Source of the DNA: Aquabacterium sp. | Lineage (GTDB): Bacteria > Pseudomonadota > Gammaproteobacteria > Burkholderiales > Burkholderiaceae_C | Length of the DNA stretch: 64,000 bases | Direction of reading: 5' to 3' | Assembly: GCF_016195855.1 (NCBI RefSeq) | Contig: NZ_JACPYU010000014.1 | Coordinates: forward strand, 84,405-148,404 | Shown here: positions 36,475 through 45,214 of the stretch, in pieces | How positions within the stretch are numbered: the stretch's first letter is position 1 | How the letters are laid out: every line of letters begins with the position of its first letter | Position numbers and translations under genes: made by a program | The notes under the pieces: generated by a model | Databases searched by the model: none | The model's input: the letters and a program-made list of their open reading frames with translations, nothing else | What the model was told of the DNA's origin: nothing

Positions 36475-36972
36475 ATGAGTGCCAATTTTGCAACTTGCGA
36501 TCTGTGCGATGAGCACAAAAACGACACGGACGGTGATTTCCGTGTCTTGCCGCCCGTGTTCAAGGACTATGGCCAACGCATCAGGTTCTCGGGGCAGGTT
36601 GCCACGGTGAAGTGCTTCGAGGACAACACGCTGGTCAAGGCCGCGGTGGATTCGCCTGGCCTGGGGCGTGTGCTGGTGGTCGATGGTGGTGCCTCTGTGC
36701 GCCGTGCGCTGGTGGGAGGCAACCTGGGCAAGGCCGCGGCCAAGAATGGTTGGGCCGGCGTCGTGGTCGATGGTTGCGTGCGTGATTCGGCCGAGCTGGC
36801 CGAGTGCGATGTGGGCATCCGGGCGCTGGGGCTGATGCCACTGCCGACCGAGAAGCGCAACGAAGGGCAGAAAGACATCGCGGTGCAGATCCAGGGTGTC
36901 TGGGTGCGGCCCGGCGACTGGCTGTACGCCGATGAAGACGGCATGGTCATCATGAGCAAGCCAGCTGCCTGA
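36475..36972 (+). CDS. RraA-family protein (regulator of RNase E or 4-hydroxy-4-methyl-2-oxoglutarate aldolase-like)
   Basis: 165 residues, the length of RraA. Features are CDLCDEHKND, FSGQVATVKCFEDNTLVK, RVLVVDGGASVRRALVGGNLGKAAAKNGWAGVVVDGCVRDSAEL (the GGNLG...DGxxRD motif that binds the substrate and metal in the aldolase relatives) and the C-terminal GDWLYADEDGMVI. RraA proteins of E. coli inhibit RNase E; plant and Pseudomonas relatives are aldolases. Sequence alone does not decide. ATG at 36475 has GGAG nine bases upstream. Confidence 0.87.
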   Translation: MSANFATCDLCDEHKNDTDGDFRVLPPVFKDYGQRIRFSGQVATVKCFEDNTLVKAAVDSPGLGRVLVVDGGASVRRALVGGNLGKAAAKNGWAGVVVDGCVRDSAELAECDVGIRALGLMPLPTEKRNEGQKDIAVQIQGVWVRPGDWLYADEDGMVIMSKPAA

Positions 36973-37004
36973 TTTTACAGTGCGAAATGTCATCCGTCGG
37001 GCCG

Positions 37005-37017
37005 TATACTGGCCCCA
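37005..37017 (+). promoter_or_regulatory. -10 box directly upstream of the ATG (leaderless candidate)
   Basis: TATACT at 37005-37010 ends six bases before the ATG at 37017, and no ribosome binding site is present. The -35 region is poor. With transcription starting about seven bases after the box the mRNA would begin at or near the A of the ATG. Confidence 0.5.
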
Positions 37018-38378
37018 TGGATGAATGCAAACTGGTGCTTCAGGGAACGCTGGCAGACTTTGTCGCATCCCTGGACGCTGGCCGGGATGCCGGCCAGCAC
37101 GCCCGCGGCTCGCTTGTCGAGCGCTTCAGGCAGTTGCCTGTGTTGTGGGACCAGATGCTGGACCTGTTCAAGGTCGACACGTTTTCAAAGCAGATTCAAG
37201 GGCCGCTGCTCACGAAGGTTGCTGCCAGCGACCGGCGTGGGCGCCCGCTGGGGCAATGCCTGAACTTTGCCACGCAGGATTACCTGGCCTTGTCCTACCA
37301 CCCTGCGATCCGGCAGGCCGCCATCGACGCGATCGAAACCTATGGTGTGCACGCGGCGGGCAGCCCTGCACTGGTGGGCAATTCGGTGCCGTCCGTGATG
37401 CTGGAGCGGGCCATGTCGCAATGGTTGGGCATGAGCGAATGCGTGCTCTTCCCGACGGGGTGGGGCGCCTGTTTCGGCGCGGTCAAGGCCCTGGTGCGGC
37501 GCACCGACCACGTGGTGCTGGACGAGCTGGCGCATGCCAGCTTGCAGGAAGGGGCCCGGGCGGCAACCAACAGCGTCTATGCCTTTCGCCATCTGTGCGT
37601 GAGCAGCCTGGAGCGGCGTTTGAAGCGCTTGCGTGCCCAGGATCCCAGCGGTGGCATCCTGGTGGTGACCGAGTCGCTCTATTCCATGGATTCGGATGTG
37701 CCTGACCTGAAGGCGCATCAGGAGCTGGCGCATCGTTATGGCGCCAACTTGCTGGTGGACGTGGCGCACGACCTCGGCGTGCTGGGGCGTGCGCACGGCC
37801 TGGGGGCCATGGAGGTGCAGGGCGTGCTGGGCCAGATCGATCTGGTGGTGGGCAGTTTCTCCAAGGCTTTTGCGGCCAATTGCGGCTTTGTGGCCAGCAA
37901 CCATCCGGGCCTGAAACTGGCCATGCGCTTTGGCTCGGGGCCCAATACGTTTTCGACGGCACCGTCGCCTATCCAGACGGCGGTGGCGCTCAAGGGCCTG
38001 GAGATCGTTCAGTCCAGCGAGGGCTTGGCCTGTCGTCAGCGCATCTTCGAGCGTTCGACGGCGTTGCGCGCGGTGCTGGATGCCATGGGCTTGCAGGTGC
38101 TGGGGCAACCCAGTGCCATCGTGCCGGTGCTCATGGGGGGCGTTGCACGCTCCAGGCTGACCGCTCGCTTCATGGTCGAGCAAGGCGTGTTGGTCAATCT
38201 GGTAGAGCACCCCGCCGTGGCGCGCAACACAAGTCGCCTGCGTTTGCAGTTGATGGCCACGCATGAGCCTGAGCACCTTCAGGCCTGCGCGGAGGCTTTG
38301 GGCACGGCCATCGGGCAGGCCGATGACATGCTGCGCGAGATCAACGCGGGCCGCGACCCGCAGTCTCAGCTGGTTTGA
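37017..38378 (+). CDS. PLP-dependent alpha-oxoamine synthase-like enzyme
   Basis: About 453 residues; member of the KBL/BioF/serine palmitoyltransferase (fold type I) family. Motifs are YGVHAAGSPALVGN, LFPTGWGACFGAV, DELAHASLQEGARA, VTESLYSMDSDVPDL, LLVDVAHDLGVLG (the Asp that holds the pyridine N) and GSFSKAFAANCGF (the PLP lysine). Such enzymes join an acyl-CoA or acyl-ACP to an amino acid. No biotin or acyl-carrier genes lie nearby, so the substrate is open; an N-terminal helical region of about 65 residues precedes the core. An in-frame ATG at 36987 would add ten residues, but a -10-like TATACT lies between the two. Confidence 0.78.
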   Translation: MDECKLVLQGTLADFVASLDAGRDAGQHARGSLVERFRQLPVLWDQMLDLFKVDTFSKQIQGPLLTKVAASDRRGRPLGQCLNFATQDYLALSYHPAIRQAAIDAIETYGVHAAGSPALVGNSVPSVMLERAMSQWLGMSECVLFPTGWGACFGAVKALVRRTDHVVLDELAHASLQEGARAATNSVYAFRHLCVSSLERRLKRLRAQDPSGGILVVTESLYSMDSDVPDLKAHQELAHRYGANLLVDVAHDLGVLGRAHGLGAMEVQGVLGQIDLVVGSFSKAFAANCGFVASNHPGLKLAMRFGSGPNTFSTAPSPIQTAVALKGLEIVQSSEGLACRQRIFERSTALRAVLDAMGLQVLGQPSAIVPVLMGGVARSRLTARFMVEQGVLVNLVEHPAVARNTSRLRLQLMATHEPEHLQACAEALGTAIGQADDMLREINAGRDPQSQLV

Positions 38379-39077
38379 TCAGCGCACGATCTCAAGCACG
38401 CGGTCCAGTCCGCCTTCGTTGATGGCGATCATGGCTTGCTCGCGCACCTTGGGCTTGGCGTGATAGGCCACGCTCAGGCCTGATGCGCCCATCATCAGCA
38501 GGTCGTTGGCGCCATCACCTACGGCAATGGACTGCTTCGGATCGCAGCCAATGCGGGCGCACAGATCAAGCAGGTGCTGCTTCTTTGCTTCGCCATCCAC
38601 GATGTTGCCCAGCACATGGCCGGTCAGCAGGCCGCCTTCGATTTCCAGCGTGTTGGAGTGGGCCTCGTGCATACCCAGGCGTTCTTTCACACGGTCGGCA
38701 AAGAAGGTGAAGCCGCCCGAGACCAGCAGGGTCTGCAGGCCCGCGGCCTTGGCGGCGTTGATCAGTTCAGGTGCGCCGGGGTTGATCTTCAGGCGCTGGG
38801 TGTAGACGGCTTGCAGTGCTTCGGCGGGCACGCCCTTGAGCAGGGCCACACGGCGGCGCAGGCTGTCCTTGAAGTCGGTGATTTCGCCGCGCATGGCGGC
38901 TTCGGTGATCGCGGCCACCTCGGCCTTCTTGCCCACCGCGTCGGCGATTTCGTCGATGCACTCGATGCTGATCAGCGTGGAGTCCATGTCGAAGGCAATG
39001 GCCTTGAAGGACGAGAGCGTCAGGGGGGGCGTGAAGCGCTGGATGACGAGGCCGGGGGCGAATTCTTGAGCGGACAT
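38379..39077 (-). CDS. serB: Phosphoserine phosphatase SerB
   Basis: HAD-superfamily phosphatase that makes L-serine from phosphoserine. 232 residues. Motif I is AFDMDSTLI with the nucleophile and acid Asp, motif II is LLVSGGFTFFAD, and the C-terminal VGDGANDLLMMGASGLSVAYHAKPKVR is motif III/IV. It lacks the N-terminal ACT-like domain of E. coli SerB. Stop codons of this gene and the upstream PLP gene form one palindrome TGATCA (38376-38381), with no gap between the convergent genes. Confidence 0.95.
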   Translation of the reverse strand: MSAQEFAPGLVIQRFTPPLTLSSFKAIAFDMDSTLISIECIDEIADAVGKKAEVAAITEAAMRGEITDFKDSLRRRVALLKGVPAEALQAVYTQRLKINPGAPELINAAKAAGLQTLLVSGGFTFFADRVKERLGMHEAHSNTLEIEGGLLTGHVLGNIVDGEAKKQHLLDLCARIGCDPKQSIAVGDGANDLLMMGASGLSVAYHAKPKVREQAMIAINEGGLDRVLEIVR

Positions 39078-39135
39078 GGATCTGGTCTGGGCGGCACAGG
39101 GAAGGCGTGATTATCCCCGGCCTTGCCGGCGCGCG

Positions 39136-39148
39136 TATGCTTGGGGCA
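39136..39148 (+). promoter_or_regulatory. -10 box directly upstream of the tfoX-like ATG
   Basis: TATGCT at 39136-39141 ends six bases before the ATG; no Shine-Dalgarno sequence. The -35 region is poor. Confidence 0.45.
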
Positions 39149-39858
39149 TGTCTGCCGCCGCTTCACCTCGTCAAAAGCAGGAGTTTGCCAACTTCGTCGT
39201 GGAGTTGATGGCCGGTTTTGCGCCTGTGCAGGCCAAGCGCATGTTCGGTGGCTTCGGCATCTTCTGGCAGGGTTTGATGCTGGCCATCATCATTGAAGAC
39301 AAGCTGTACTTCAAGGTGGACGACATTTCTGAGCCGCGTTTTGCGCAGCGTGGCCTGCCGCGCTTTCAATACGAGTCCAAAGGGCGCACGGCCTCGCTGC
39401 GCTACTGCGAGGCACCGCCCGAGGTTTATGACGAGCCGGCGCACATGGTGGACTGGGCCAGGTTGGCGTACGAGTGCGCGGTGCGGCAGCAGAAAAAGCC
39501 GGGTCGGGCGAGCAAACCCAAGGCGACGACCAAGGCGCAGCGTGTGGCGCCCGCGGTCAGTGCAAAGGATGGCAAGGCTCAGGAGGCCGTGGGCTCGTTT
39601 CCCGAGCTGAAAAACCTGGGCCCCAAGAGTCTGGAGATGCTGGCCAAGGCTGGCATCCACTCGGGAGAGGACTTGAAGCGCCTGGGCGCCGTCATGGCCT
39701 ACGCCCGCACCAAGGCCGTTTGCCCCAAAGCCAGCCTGAATCTCTTGTGGGCGCTGGAGGGCGCCCTGACTGGGCGTGACTGGAAGCTGGTGGCCGAAAC
39801 AGACCGCGCCAGCCTGCTCATGGCACTGGAAGACGTGCAGAGGCATCTGGTGGCTTGA
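39148..39858 (+). CDS. TfoX-family protein with N- and C-terminal domains
   Basis: 236 residues. N-terminal TfoX domain (FANFVVELMAGFAPVQAKRMFGGFGIFWQGLMLAIIIEDKLYFKVDD), a Lys/Ala-rich linker (KKPGRASKPKATTKAQRVAPA) and a C-terminal helix-hairpin-helix-like TfoX domain (FPELKNLGPKSLEMLAKAGIHS...KASLNLLWALEGALTGRDW). TfoX/Sxy drives competence-gene expression in gamma-proteobacteria; the role in Burkholderiales is not established. The ATG at 39148 is preceded by TATGCT (39136-39141) exactly six bases earlier and by no ribosome binding site, a possible leaderless start. Confidence 0.87.
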   Translation: MSAAASPRQKQEFANFVVELMAGFAPVQAKRMFGGFGIFWQGLMLAIIIEDKLYFKVDDISEPRFAQRGLPRFQYESKGRTASLRYCEAPPEVYDEPAHMVDWARLAYECAVRQQKKPGRASKPKATTKAQRVAPAVSAKDGKAQEAVGSFPELKNLGPKSLEMLAKAGIHSGEDLKRLGAVMAYARTKAVCPKASLNLLWALEGALTGRDWKLVAETDRASLLMALEDVQRHLVA

Positions 39859-39896
39859 ATGGTGGTTTGAAGCCTCGCAGCGCAGGCGCCCTTTGA

Positions 39897-39911
39897 GATA
39901 ATCGGCGCCTA
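39897..39911 (+). promoter_or_regulatory. -10 box close upstream of the FAD-dehydrogenase ATG
   Basis: GATAAT at 39897-39902, eight bases before the ATG; no ribosome binding site and a poor -35 region. Confidence 0.42.
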
Positions 39912-41614
39912 TGCTGCGAATCACCGAACTGCGTCTGCCCCTGAACCATGCCGAGGGCGACCTGCGCCCAGCCCTGGTGACCCGACTGGGGATCAAGGAC
40001 GAACAACTCAAGCGCTTCAACGTTTTCAAGCGCAGCTACGACGCGCGCAAGAAGACGGCCATTGTGCTGATCTACACGCTGGACTGCGAATTCACGAGTG
40101 ATGCGGACGAGCAGGCCGTGGCCCAGCGTCTGGCCAACGACACCCATATTCGCCCCACGCCGGATACCACCTACCAGTTCGTCGGCCATGCGCCTGCGGA
40201 CTACCAACAAGAGAAGCGGCCGATCGTGATCGGCTTCGGGCCGTGCGGCATCTTTGCGGCCTTGATCCTGGCGCAGATGGGCCTGCGCCCGATCGTGCTG
40301 GAGCGGGGCAAGGAGGTGCGCCAGCGCACCAAGGACACCTGGGGCCTGTGGCGCCAGAGCGAGCTCAATCCGGAGTCGAACGTGCAGTTCGGCGAGGGCG
40401 GGGCGGGCACCTTCTCGGATGGCAAGCTCTACAGCCAGATCAGCGACCCGCGTCACCTGACGCGCAAGGTGCTGACCGAGTTCGTCAAGGCCGGTGCGCC
40501 CGATGAAATCCTGTTCGTCAGCAAGCCGCACATCGGGACCTTCCGCCTGGTCAGCATGGTCGAGAAGATTCGGGCCGATATCGAAGCGCTCGGCGGCGAA
40601 GTCCGCTTCCAGCAGCATGTGACGGATGTCGTCATCGACCAGGGCAGCGTGCGTGGTGTGGCGCTGGAAGGTGGCCAGCAGATCGAGGCCGATCATGTGG
40701 TGCTGGCGCTGGGCCACAGCGCACGCGACACCTTCACGATGCTGCATGAGCGTGGCGTCTACATGGAGGCCAAGCCGTTTTCGATCGGCTACCGGGTCGA
40801 ACACCCGCAGAGCATCATCGACAAGGCGCGCTTTGGCCCCAATGCGGGCAACGAGATCCTGGGGGCGGCGGACTACAAGCTGGTCCACCATGCCAAAAAT
40901 GGCCGCGCGGTCTACAGCTTCTGCATGTGCCCGGGTGGCACGGTGGTGGCGGCCACGTCTGAACCCAATCGCGTGGTCACCAATGGCATGAGCCAGTACT
41001 CGCGCAACGAGCGCAACGCCAACGCCGGCATCGTGGTGGGCGTCTCGCCTCAGGACTACCGCCAGGACGGCCTGCAAGACGGCCCCGTGAACCCGCTGGA
41101 CGGGATCGCCTTTCAGCGCTTTTGGGAGTCGCGTGCGTTCGAGTTGGGCGAGGGCCGCTACATGGCGCCGGGCCAGCTGGTGGGGGACTTCATCAAGGGC
41201 CAACGCAGCAAGGTGCTGGGCAATGTGATGCCGTCGTACAAGCCGGGGGTGACGCTCACTGACTTGGCGCAGAAGGGCAATGGCAGCTTGCCGGATTACG
41301 CCTTGGCCGCCATCCGCGAAGCCTTGCCCGCGTTCGACAAGCAGATCAAGGGCTTCTCGATGCCGGACGCCATGCTGACGGGTGTGGAGACGCGAACCTC
41401 CTCGCCATTGCGCATCACGCGTGGCCGCGACTACCAGAGCCTCAACGTCAAGGGCCTGTACCCGGCTGGTGAGGGCGCGGGTTATGCCGGCGGCATCATG
41501 TCTGCAGGGGTCGATGGCATCGAGGTGGCCGAGGCCGTGGGCGCCTCGATCCTGGGTGTCGAGGCGCCTGCCACGAAGAACGGCGCCAAGCCTGGTCAGG
41601 CCTTGATGGGCTGA
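39911..41614 (+). CDS. FAD-dependent dehydrogenase (COG2509-type)
   Basis: 567 residues. An N-terminal domain (ITELRLPLNHAEGDLRPALVTRLG) with a ferredoxin-like look, then the FAD-binding Rossmann segment PIVIGFGPCGIFAALILAQMGLRPIVLERGKEV, the GGAGTFSDGKLYSQI loop, VLALGHSARDTFTMLHE and, at the C-terminus, LYPAGEGAGYAGGIMSAGVDGIEVAEAVG, the second FAD motif. The family is widespread but its reaction is unknown. Its end overlaps mfd by 19 nt in the convergent sense. GATAAT (39897-39902) lies eight bases before the ATG, with no ribosome binding site. Confidence 0.85.
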   Translation: MLRITELRLPLNHAEGDLRPALVTRLGIKDEQLKRFNVFKRSYDARKKTAIVLIYTLDCEFTSDADEQAVAQRLANDTHIRPTPDTTYQFVGHAPADYQQEKRPIVIGFGPCGIFAALILAQMGLRPIVLERGKEVRQRTKDTWGLWRQSELNPESNVQFGEGGAGTFSDGKLYSQISDPRHLTRKVLTEFVKAGAPDEILFVSKPHIGTFRLVSMVEKIRADIEALGGEVRFQQHVTDVVIDQGSVRGVALEGGQQIEADHVVLALGHSARDTFTMLHERGVYMEAKPFSIGYRVEHPQSIIDKARFGPNAGNEILGAADYKLVHHAKNGRAVYSFCMCPGGTVVAATSEPNRVVTNGMSQYSRNERNANAGIVVGVSPQDYRQDGLQDGPVNPLDGIAFQRFWESRAFELGEGRYMAPGQLVGDFIKGQRSKVLGNVMPSYKPGVTLTDLAQKGNGSLPDYALAAIREALPAFDKQIKGFSMPDAMLTGVETRTSSPLRITRGRDYQSLNVKGLYPAGEGAGYAGGIMSAGVDGIEVAEAVGASILGVEAPATKNGAKPGQALMG

Positions 41615-44600
41615 CCCAGTTGCCGCAGCAGATCGCGCACGTACTGGGCGCGGTCTTTCGGGTCTGACAAGGCCTTCTCGATGCGCAGCTTGTCGTTGCC
41701 GGCCAGCTTGATGTGCTTGTTCTTCTGCACCAGCTCGATGATGCGCATGGGCTCGACCGGCGGGTTGGGGCGGAAGGTGATGTTGATGATGCCGGGCGCG
41801 GCATCGATCTTGACCACGCCATAAGGCTTGGACTGCACGCGCAGCTTGTGCGTGTCGAACAGGGCCTGGGCTTGCGGCGGCAGCTTGCCGAAGCGGTCCA
41901 CGATCTCTTCGAGCATGGTCTCGATCTTGTCGAGTGAATCGGCCGTGGCCAGGCGCTTGTACAGGCTTAGGCGCACGTGCACGTCGCCGCAATAGGCGTC
42001 GGGCAGCAAGGCCGGGGCGTGCAGGTTCACGTCGGTGTTGCTGCCGAACATGCCCAGTGGCGAGAGCAGGTCGGGCTCCTTGCCGGCCTTCAGTGAGCGC
42101 ACGGCTTCGCCCAGCATCTCGTTGTAGAGCTGGAAGCCCACTTCCATCATGTTGCCGCTCTGGTTGTCGCCCAGCACCTCACCGGCGCCGCGGATCTCCA
42201 GGTCATGCATGGCCAGGTAGAAGCCCGAGCCCAGCTCTTCCATGTTCTGGATGGCGTCCAGGCGTTGCGCGGCCTGCTTGGTCAGGCCTTCGATGTCGGG
42301 CACCATCAAGTAGGCATAGGCCTGGTGGTGGGAGCGGCCCACACGGCCACGCAACTGGTGCAGCTGCGCCAGGCCGAACTTGTCGGCACGGCTGATCACG
42401 ATGGTGTTGGCCGAGGGCACGTCAATGCCGGTCTCGATGATGGTCGAGCACAGCAGCACGTTGTGGCGCTGGGCCACGAAGTCACGCATCACGCGCTCGA
42501 GTTCGCGCTCGGGCATCTGGCCGTGGGCGATGGCGATGCGGGCTTCGGGGATGAGCTCGGTCAGCTTGTCGCGCCGGTTCTCGATGGTCTCCACCTCGTT
42601 GTGCAGGAAGTAGACCTGGCCGCCGCGCTTGAGTTCACGCAGCACGGCCTCGCGGATGGTGTTGCTACTCTCGCTTCTGACAAATGTTTTGATCGCAAGA
42701 CGACGCTGCGGTGCCGTGGCGATCACGCTCAGGTCGCGCAGGCCTTCCATGGCCATGCCCAGCGTACGCGGAATGGGGGTGGCGGTGAGCGTGAGCACGT
42801 CGATGTCGGCGCGCATGGCCTTGATGGCCTCTTTGTGGCGCACACCGAAGCGGTGCTCCTCGTCGATGATGAGCAGGCCCAGGCGCTTGAACTTGACCGT
42901 GTCGCTCAGCAGCTTATGCGTGCCGATGACGATGTCGATGCTGCCGTCTTCCAGTCCCTGCATCGCGGCCTTGATCTCCTTGGCAGAGCGGAAGCGCGAC
43001 ATCTCGGCCACTTTCACGGGCCACTGCGAGAAGCGGTCGGAGATGTTCTGGTAATGCTGTTCGGCCAGCAAGGTGGTTGGCGCCAGCAGCACGACCTGTT
43101 TGCCGCCTGTGACGGCCACGAAGGCTGCGCGCAAGGCCACCTCGGTCTTGCCGAAGCCCACGTCGCCGCAGACCAGGCGGTCCATGGGGCGGGGGCTGAT
43201 CATGTCCTGGATGACGGCGTGGATGGCGGCGCGCTGGTCGGCGGTTTCTTCAAAGCCGAAGCTGGCGGCAAAGGCCTCGTAGTCTTGCGCCGAGAAGCGG
43301 AAGGCAAAGCCTTCGCGGGCCGCACGGCGGGCATACAGGTTGAGCAGTTCGGCGGCGGTGTCGCGCACCTGCTCGGCGGCCTTGCGTTTGGCCTTGTCCC
43401 ATTGCGGTGAACCCAGCCTGTGCAGAGGCGCTTCTTCAGCGCTCACACCGGTGTAGCGGCTGATCAGGTGCAACTGTGACACGGGCACATACAGCGTGGC
43501 CTTGTCTGCGTATTCCAGATGCAGGAACTCGGAGGGGCCATCACCCAGGTCCAGGTTGATCAGGCCCTGGTAGCGGCCGATGCCGTGGTTGCTGTGCACC
43601 ACCGGGTCGCCCACGTTCAGCTCGCTCAAGTCCTTGATGAGCGAATCCAGGTCGGTGACCTGCTCTGACTTGCGGCGCCGGCGCGTGGTGGGTGTGGCGT
43701 CGAACAGTTCGGTCTCGGTCACGAACTGGATGCCGACCGCGGGCTTGGCCGGGTCGTTCCAGATGAAGCCGGCGGCCAGCGGGGCTGCGGTGATGGCGTG
43801 GCGGTGGTCGCTGTCGACAAAGGCCTGCAGCGTGTCGATGCTGGGCAGGTTGATGCGGTGGTCGCGCAGCAGCTCCATCAGGCTTTCGCGGCGGCCGGCG
43901 CTCTCGGCCACCACCAGCACGCGGTGCCCGTCCTTGTCGGTCTTGTCGATGTGCTGTTCCAGCTTGCGCAGCGGGTCTTGGCCGCCACGCTCGACGCTCA
44001 GGTCGGGCAGGGGGCGGGCCCACGCGCCAGCTTGGGATGGCGCCTGTCCTGGCTCCGTGGGCTCGGTGCCGCGAACCACCAGTTGGGCGTGGGTGTTGGC
44101 CAGTGCGAAGAAGTCCTCCACCTTGAGGAAGAGGTCTTCGGGCGGCAGCAGCGGGCGCTCAGGGTCGTGCTGCAGGAAGCGGTGGCGCTCCTTGGTCTCA
44201 GTCCAGAAGCGGCGCAGGGCCTCGTCAACGTCGCCATGCAGCACGACAACAGCTTGCTCACCCAGATGCTGGAACAGCGTCGAGGTCTCGTCGAAGAACA
44301 GCGGCAGGTAGTACTCGATGCCCGCTGTGGCCACGCCTGTGCCAATGTCCTTGTAGATGCGGGATTTGGTCGGGTCGCCCTCGATGCGTTCGCGCCAGCG
44401 CTTGCGGAATGCGCCGCGTGCGGCCTCGTCCATGGGGAACTCGCGGCCGGGCAGCAGGCGCACTTCGGGCACGGGGTAGAGGCTGCGCTGGGAGTCCGGG
44501 TCGAAGGTGCGGATGGAGTCGATCTCGTCGCCGAAGAGGTCCACGCGGTAGGGTACGAGCGAGCCCATGTGGTAGAGGTCGATCAGGCCGCCGCGCACGG

Positions 44601-45111
44601 CGTACTCACCCGGCGACACCACCTGGCTCACGTGCGTGTAGCCCGCCAGGGTCAGCTGCGATTTCAGTGCCGCCTCATCGAGCTTTTGCTTTTGCTTGAA
44701 GTGGAAGGTATAGGCCGCCAGGAAGGAGGGGGGCGCCAGACGGGTGAGGGCCGTGGTGGCAGGCAACAGCACCACGTCCACGCCGGTCGGGGCCGTCACG
44801 CCCTGCTGCATGCGCCACAGCGTGGCCAGCCGCTCCGAGATCAGGTCCTGGTGGGGCGAGAAGGTGTCGTAGGGCAAGGTCTCCCAATCCGGGAAGACGG
44901 CGCAACGCAAGTCCGGCACGAAGAAGGCCATTTCGTCGAGCAGCCGCTGGGCGTCGGCCGGGTCGGCGGTCAGCACGGCCGTGATCTGGCCTTGCGCCTT
45001 GCGGCTTTGCGCGAAATGGGCCAACAGCAGGGCATCGCCTGAGCCCGCAGGGCGCGGCACGGTGAAGCGTTTGCCTGGGGCGATCGAGGGCAGGGGCAGG
45101 GCGGGCAGCAT
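41596..45111 (-). CDS. mfd: Transcription-repair coupling factor Mfd
   Basis: About 1171 residues. Removes stalled RNA polymerase at lesions and recruits UvrA. Order of domains: UvrB-like N-terminal module (DVVLLPATTALTRLAPP), the RNA-polymerase-interacting domain (LNVGDPVVHSNHGIGRYQGL), the helicase core with Walker A CGDVGFGKTEVALRAAF, LLAPTTLLAEQHYQN, IIDEEHRFG (motif II), LTLTATPIPRTL, IIETGIDVPSANTIV and QLRGRVGRS (motif VI), and the C-terminal regulatory TRCF domain. Longest start is a GTG at 45141; the ATG at 45111 is used here but neither has a clear ribosome binding site. It is divergent from ispD. Confidence 0.96.
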   Translation of the reverse strand: MLPALPLPSIAPGKRFTVPRPAGSGDALLLAHFAQSRKAQGQITAVLTADPADAQRLLDEMAFFVPDLRCAVFPDWETLPYDTFSPHQDLISERLATLWRMQQGVTAPTGVDVVLLPATTALTRLAPPSFLAAYTFHFKQKQKLDEAALKSQLTLAGYTHVSQVVSPGEYAVRGGLIDLYHMGSLVPYRVDLFGDEIDSIRTFDPDSQRSLYPVPEVRLLPGREFPMDEAARGAFRKRWRERIEGDPTKSRIYKDIGTGVATAGIEYYLPLFFDETSTLFQHLGEQAVVVLHGDVDEALRRFWTETKERHRFLQHDPERPLLPPEDLFLKVEDFFALANTHAQLVVRGTEPTEPGQAPSQAGAWARPLPDLSVERGGQDPLRKLEQHIDKTDKDGHRVLVVAESAGRRESLMELLRDHRINLPSIDTLQAFVDSDHRHAITAAPLAAGFIWNDPAKPAVGIQFVTETELFDATPTTRRRRKSEQVTDLDSLIKDLSELNVGDPVVHSNHGIGRYQGLINLDLGDGPSEFLHLEYADKATLYVPVSQLHLISRYTGVSAEEAPLHRLGSPQWDKAKRKAAEQVRDTAAELLNLYARRAAREGFAFRFSAQDYEAFAASFGFEETADQRAAIHAVIQDMISPRPMDRLVCGDVGFGKTEVALRAAFVAVTGGKQVVLLAPTTLLAEQHYQNISDRFSQWPVKVAEMSRFRSAKEIKAAMQGLEDGSIDIVIGTHKLLSDTVKFKRLGLLIIDEEHRFGVRHKEAIKAMRADIDVLTLTATPIPRTLGMAMEGLRDLSVIATAPQRRLAIKTFVRSESSNTIREAVLRELKRGGQVYFLHNEVETIENRRDKLTELIPEARIAIAHGQMPERELERVMRDFVAQRHNVLLCSTIIETGIDVPSANTIVISRADKFGLAQLHQLRGRVGRSHHQAYAYLMVPDIEGLTKQAAQRLDAIQNMEELGSGFYLAMHDLEIRGAGEVLGDNQSGNMMEVGFQLYNEMLGEAVRSLKAGKEPDLLSPLGMFGSNTDVNLHAPALLPDAYCGDVHVRLSLYKRLATADSLDKIETMLEEIVDRFGKLPPQAQALFDTHKLRVQSKPYGVVKIDAAPGIINITFRPNPPVEPMRIIELVQKNKHIKLAGNDKLRIEKALSDPKDRAQYVRDLLRQLGQPIKA

Positions 45112-45201
45112 GGCGTGCAGAAATGACAATAGCCCGGTCACATGGGTGGCCGGGCGTGTGTGGCGAATTCAAACTCAATCCAGAGCGCATTTTAGGTGGG
45201 G

Positions 45202-45214
45202 GACAATCACCCCA
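45202..45214 (+). promoter_or_regulatory. -10 box directly upstream of the ispD ATG
   Basis: GACAAT at 45202-45207 ends six bases before the ATG at 45214; no Shine-Dalgarno sequence. The same arrangement occurs before several other genes in this window. Confidence 0.42.

Noticed and set aside
39818..41992. A 724-codon minus-strand frame opposite the FAD gene and mfd end
   Set aside because: Shadow frame of the FAD gene, with codon-shadow composition rich in Arg, Ala, His and Gly.
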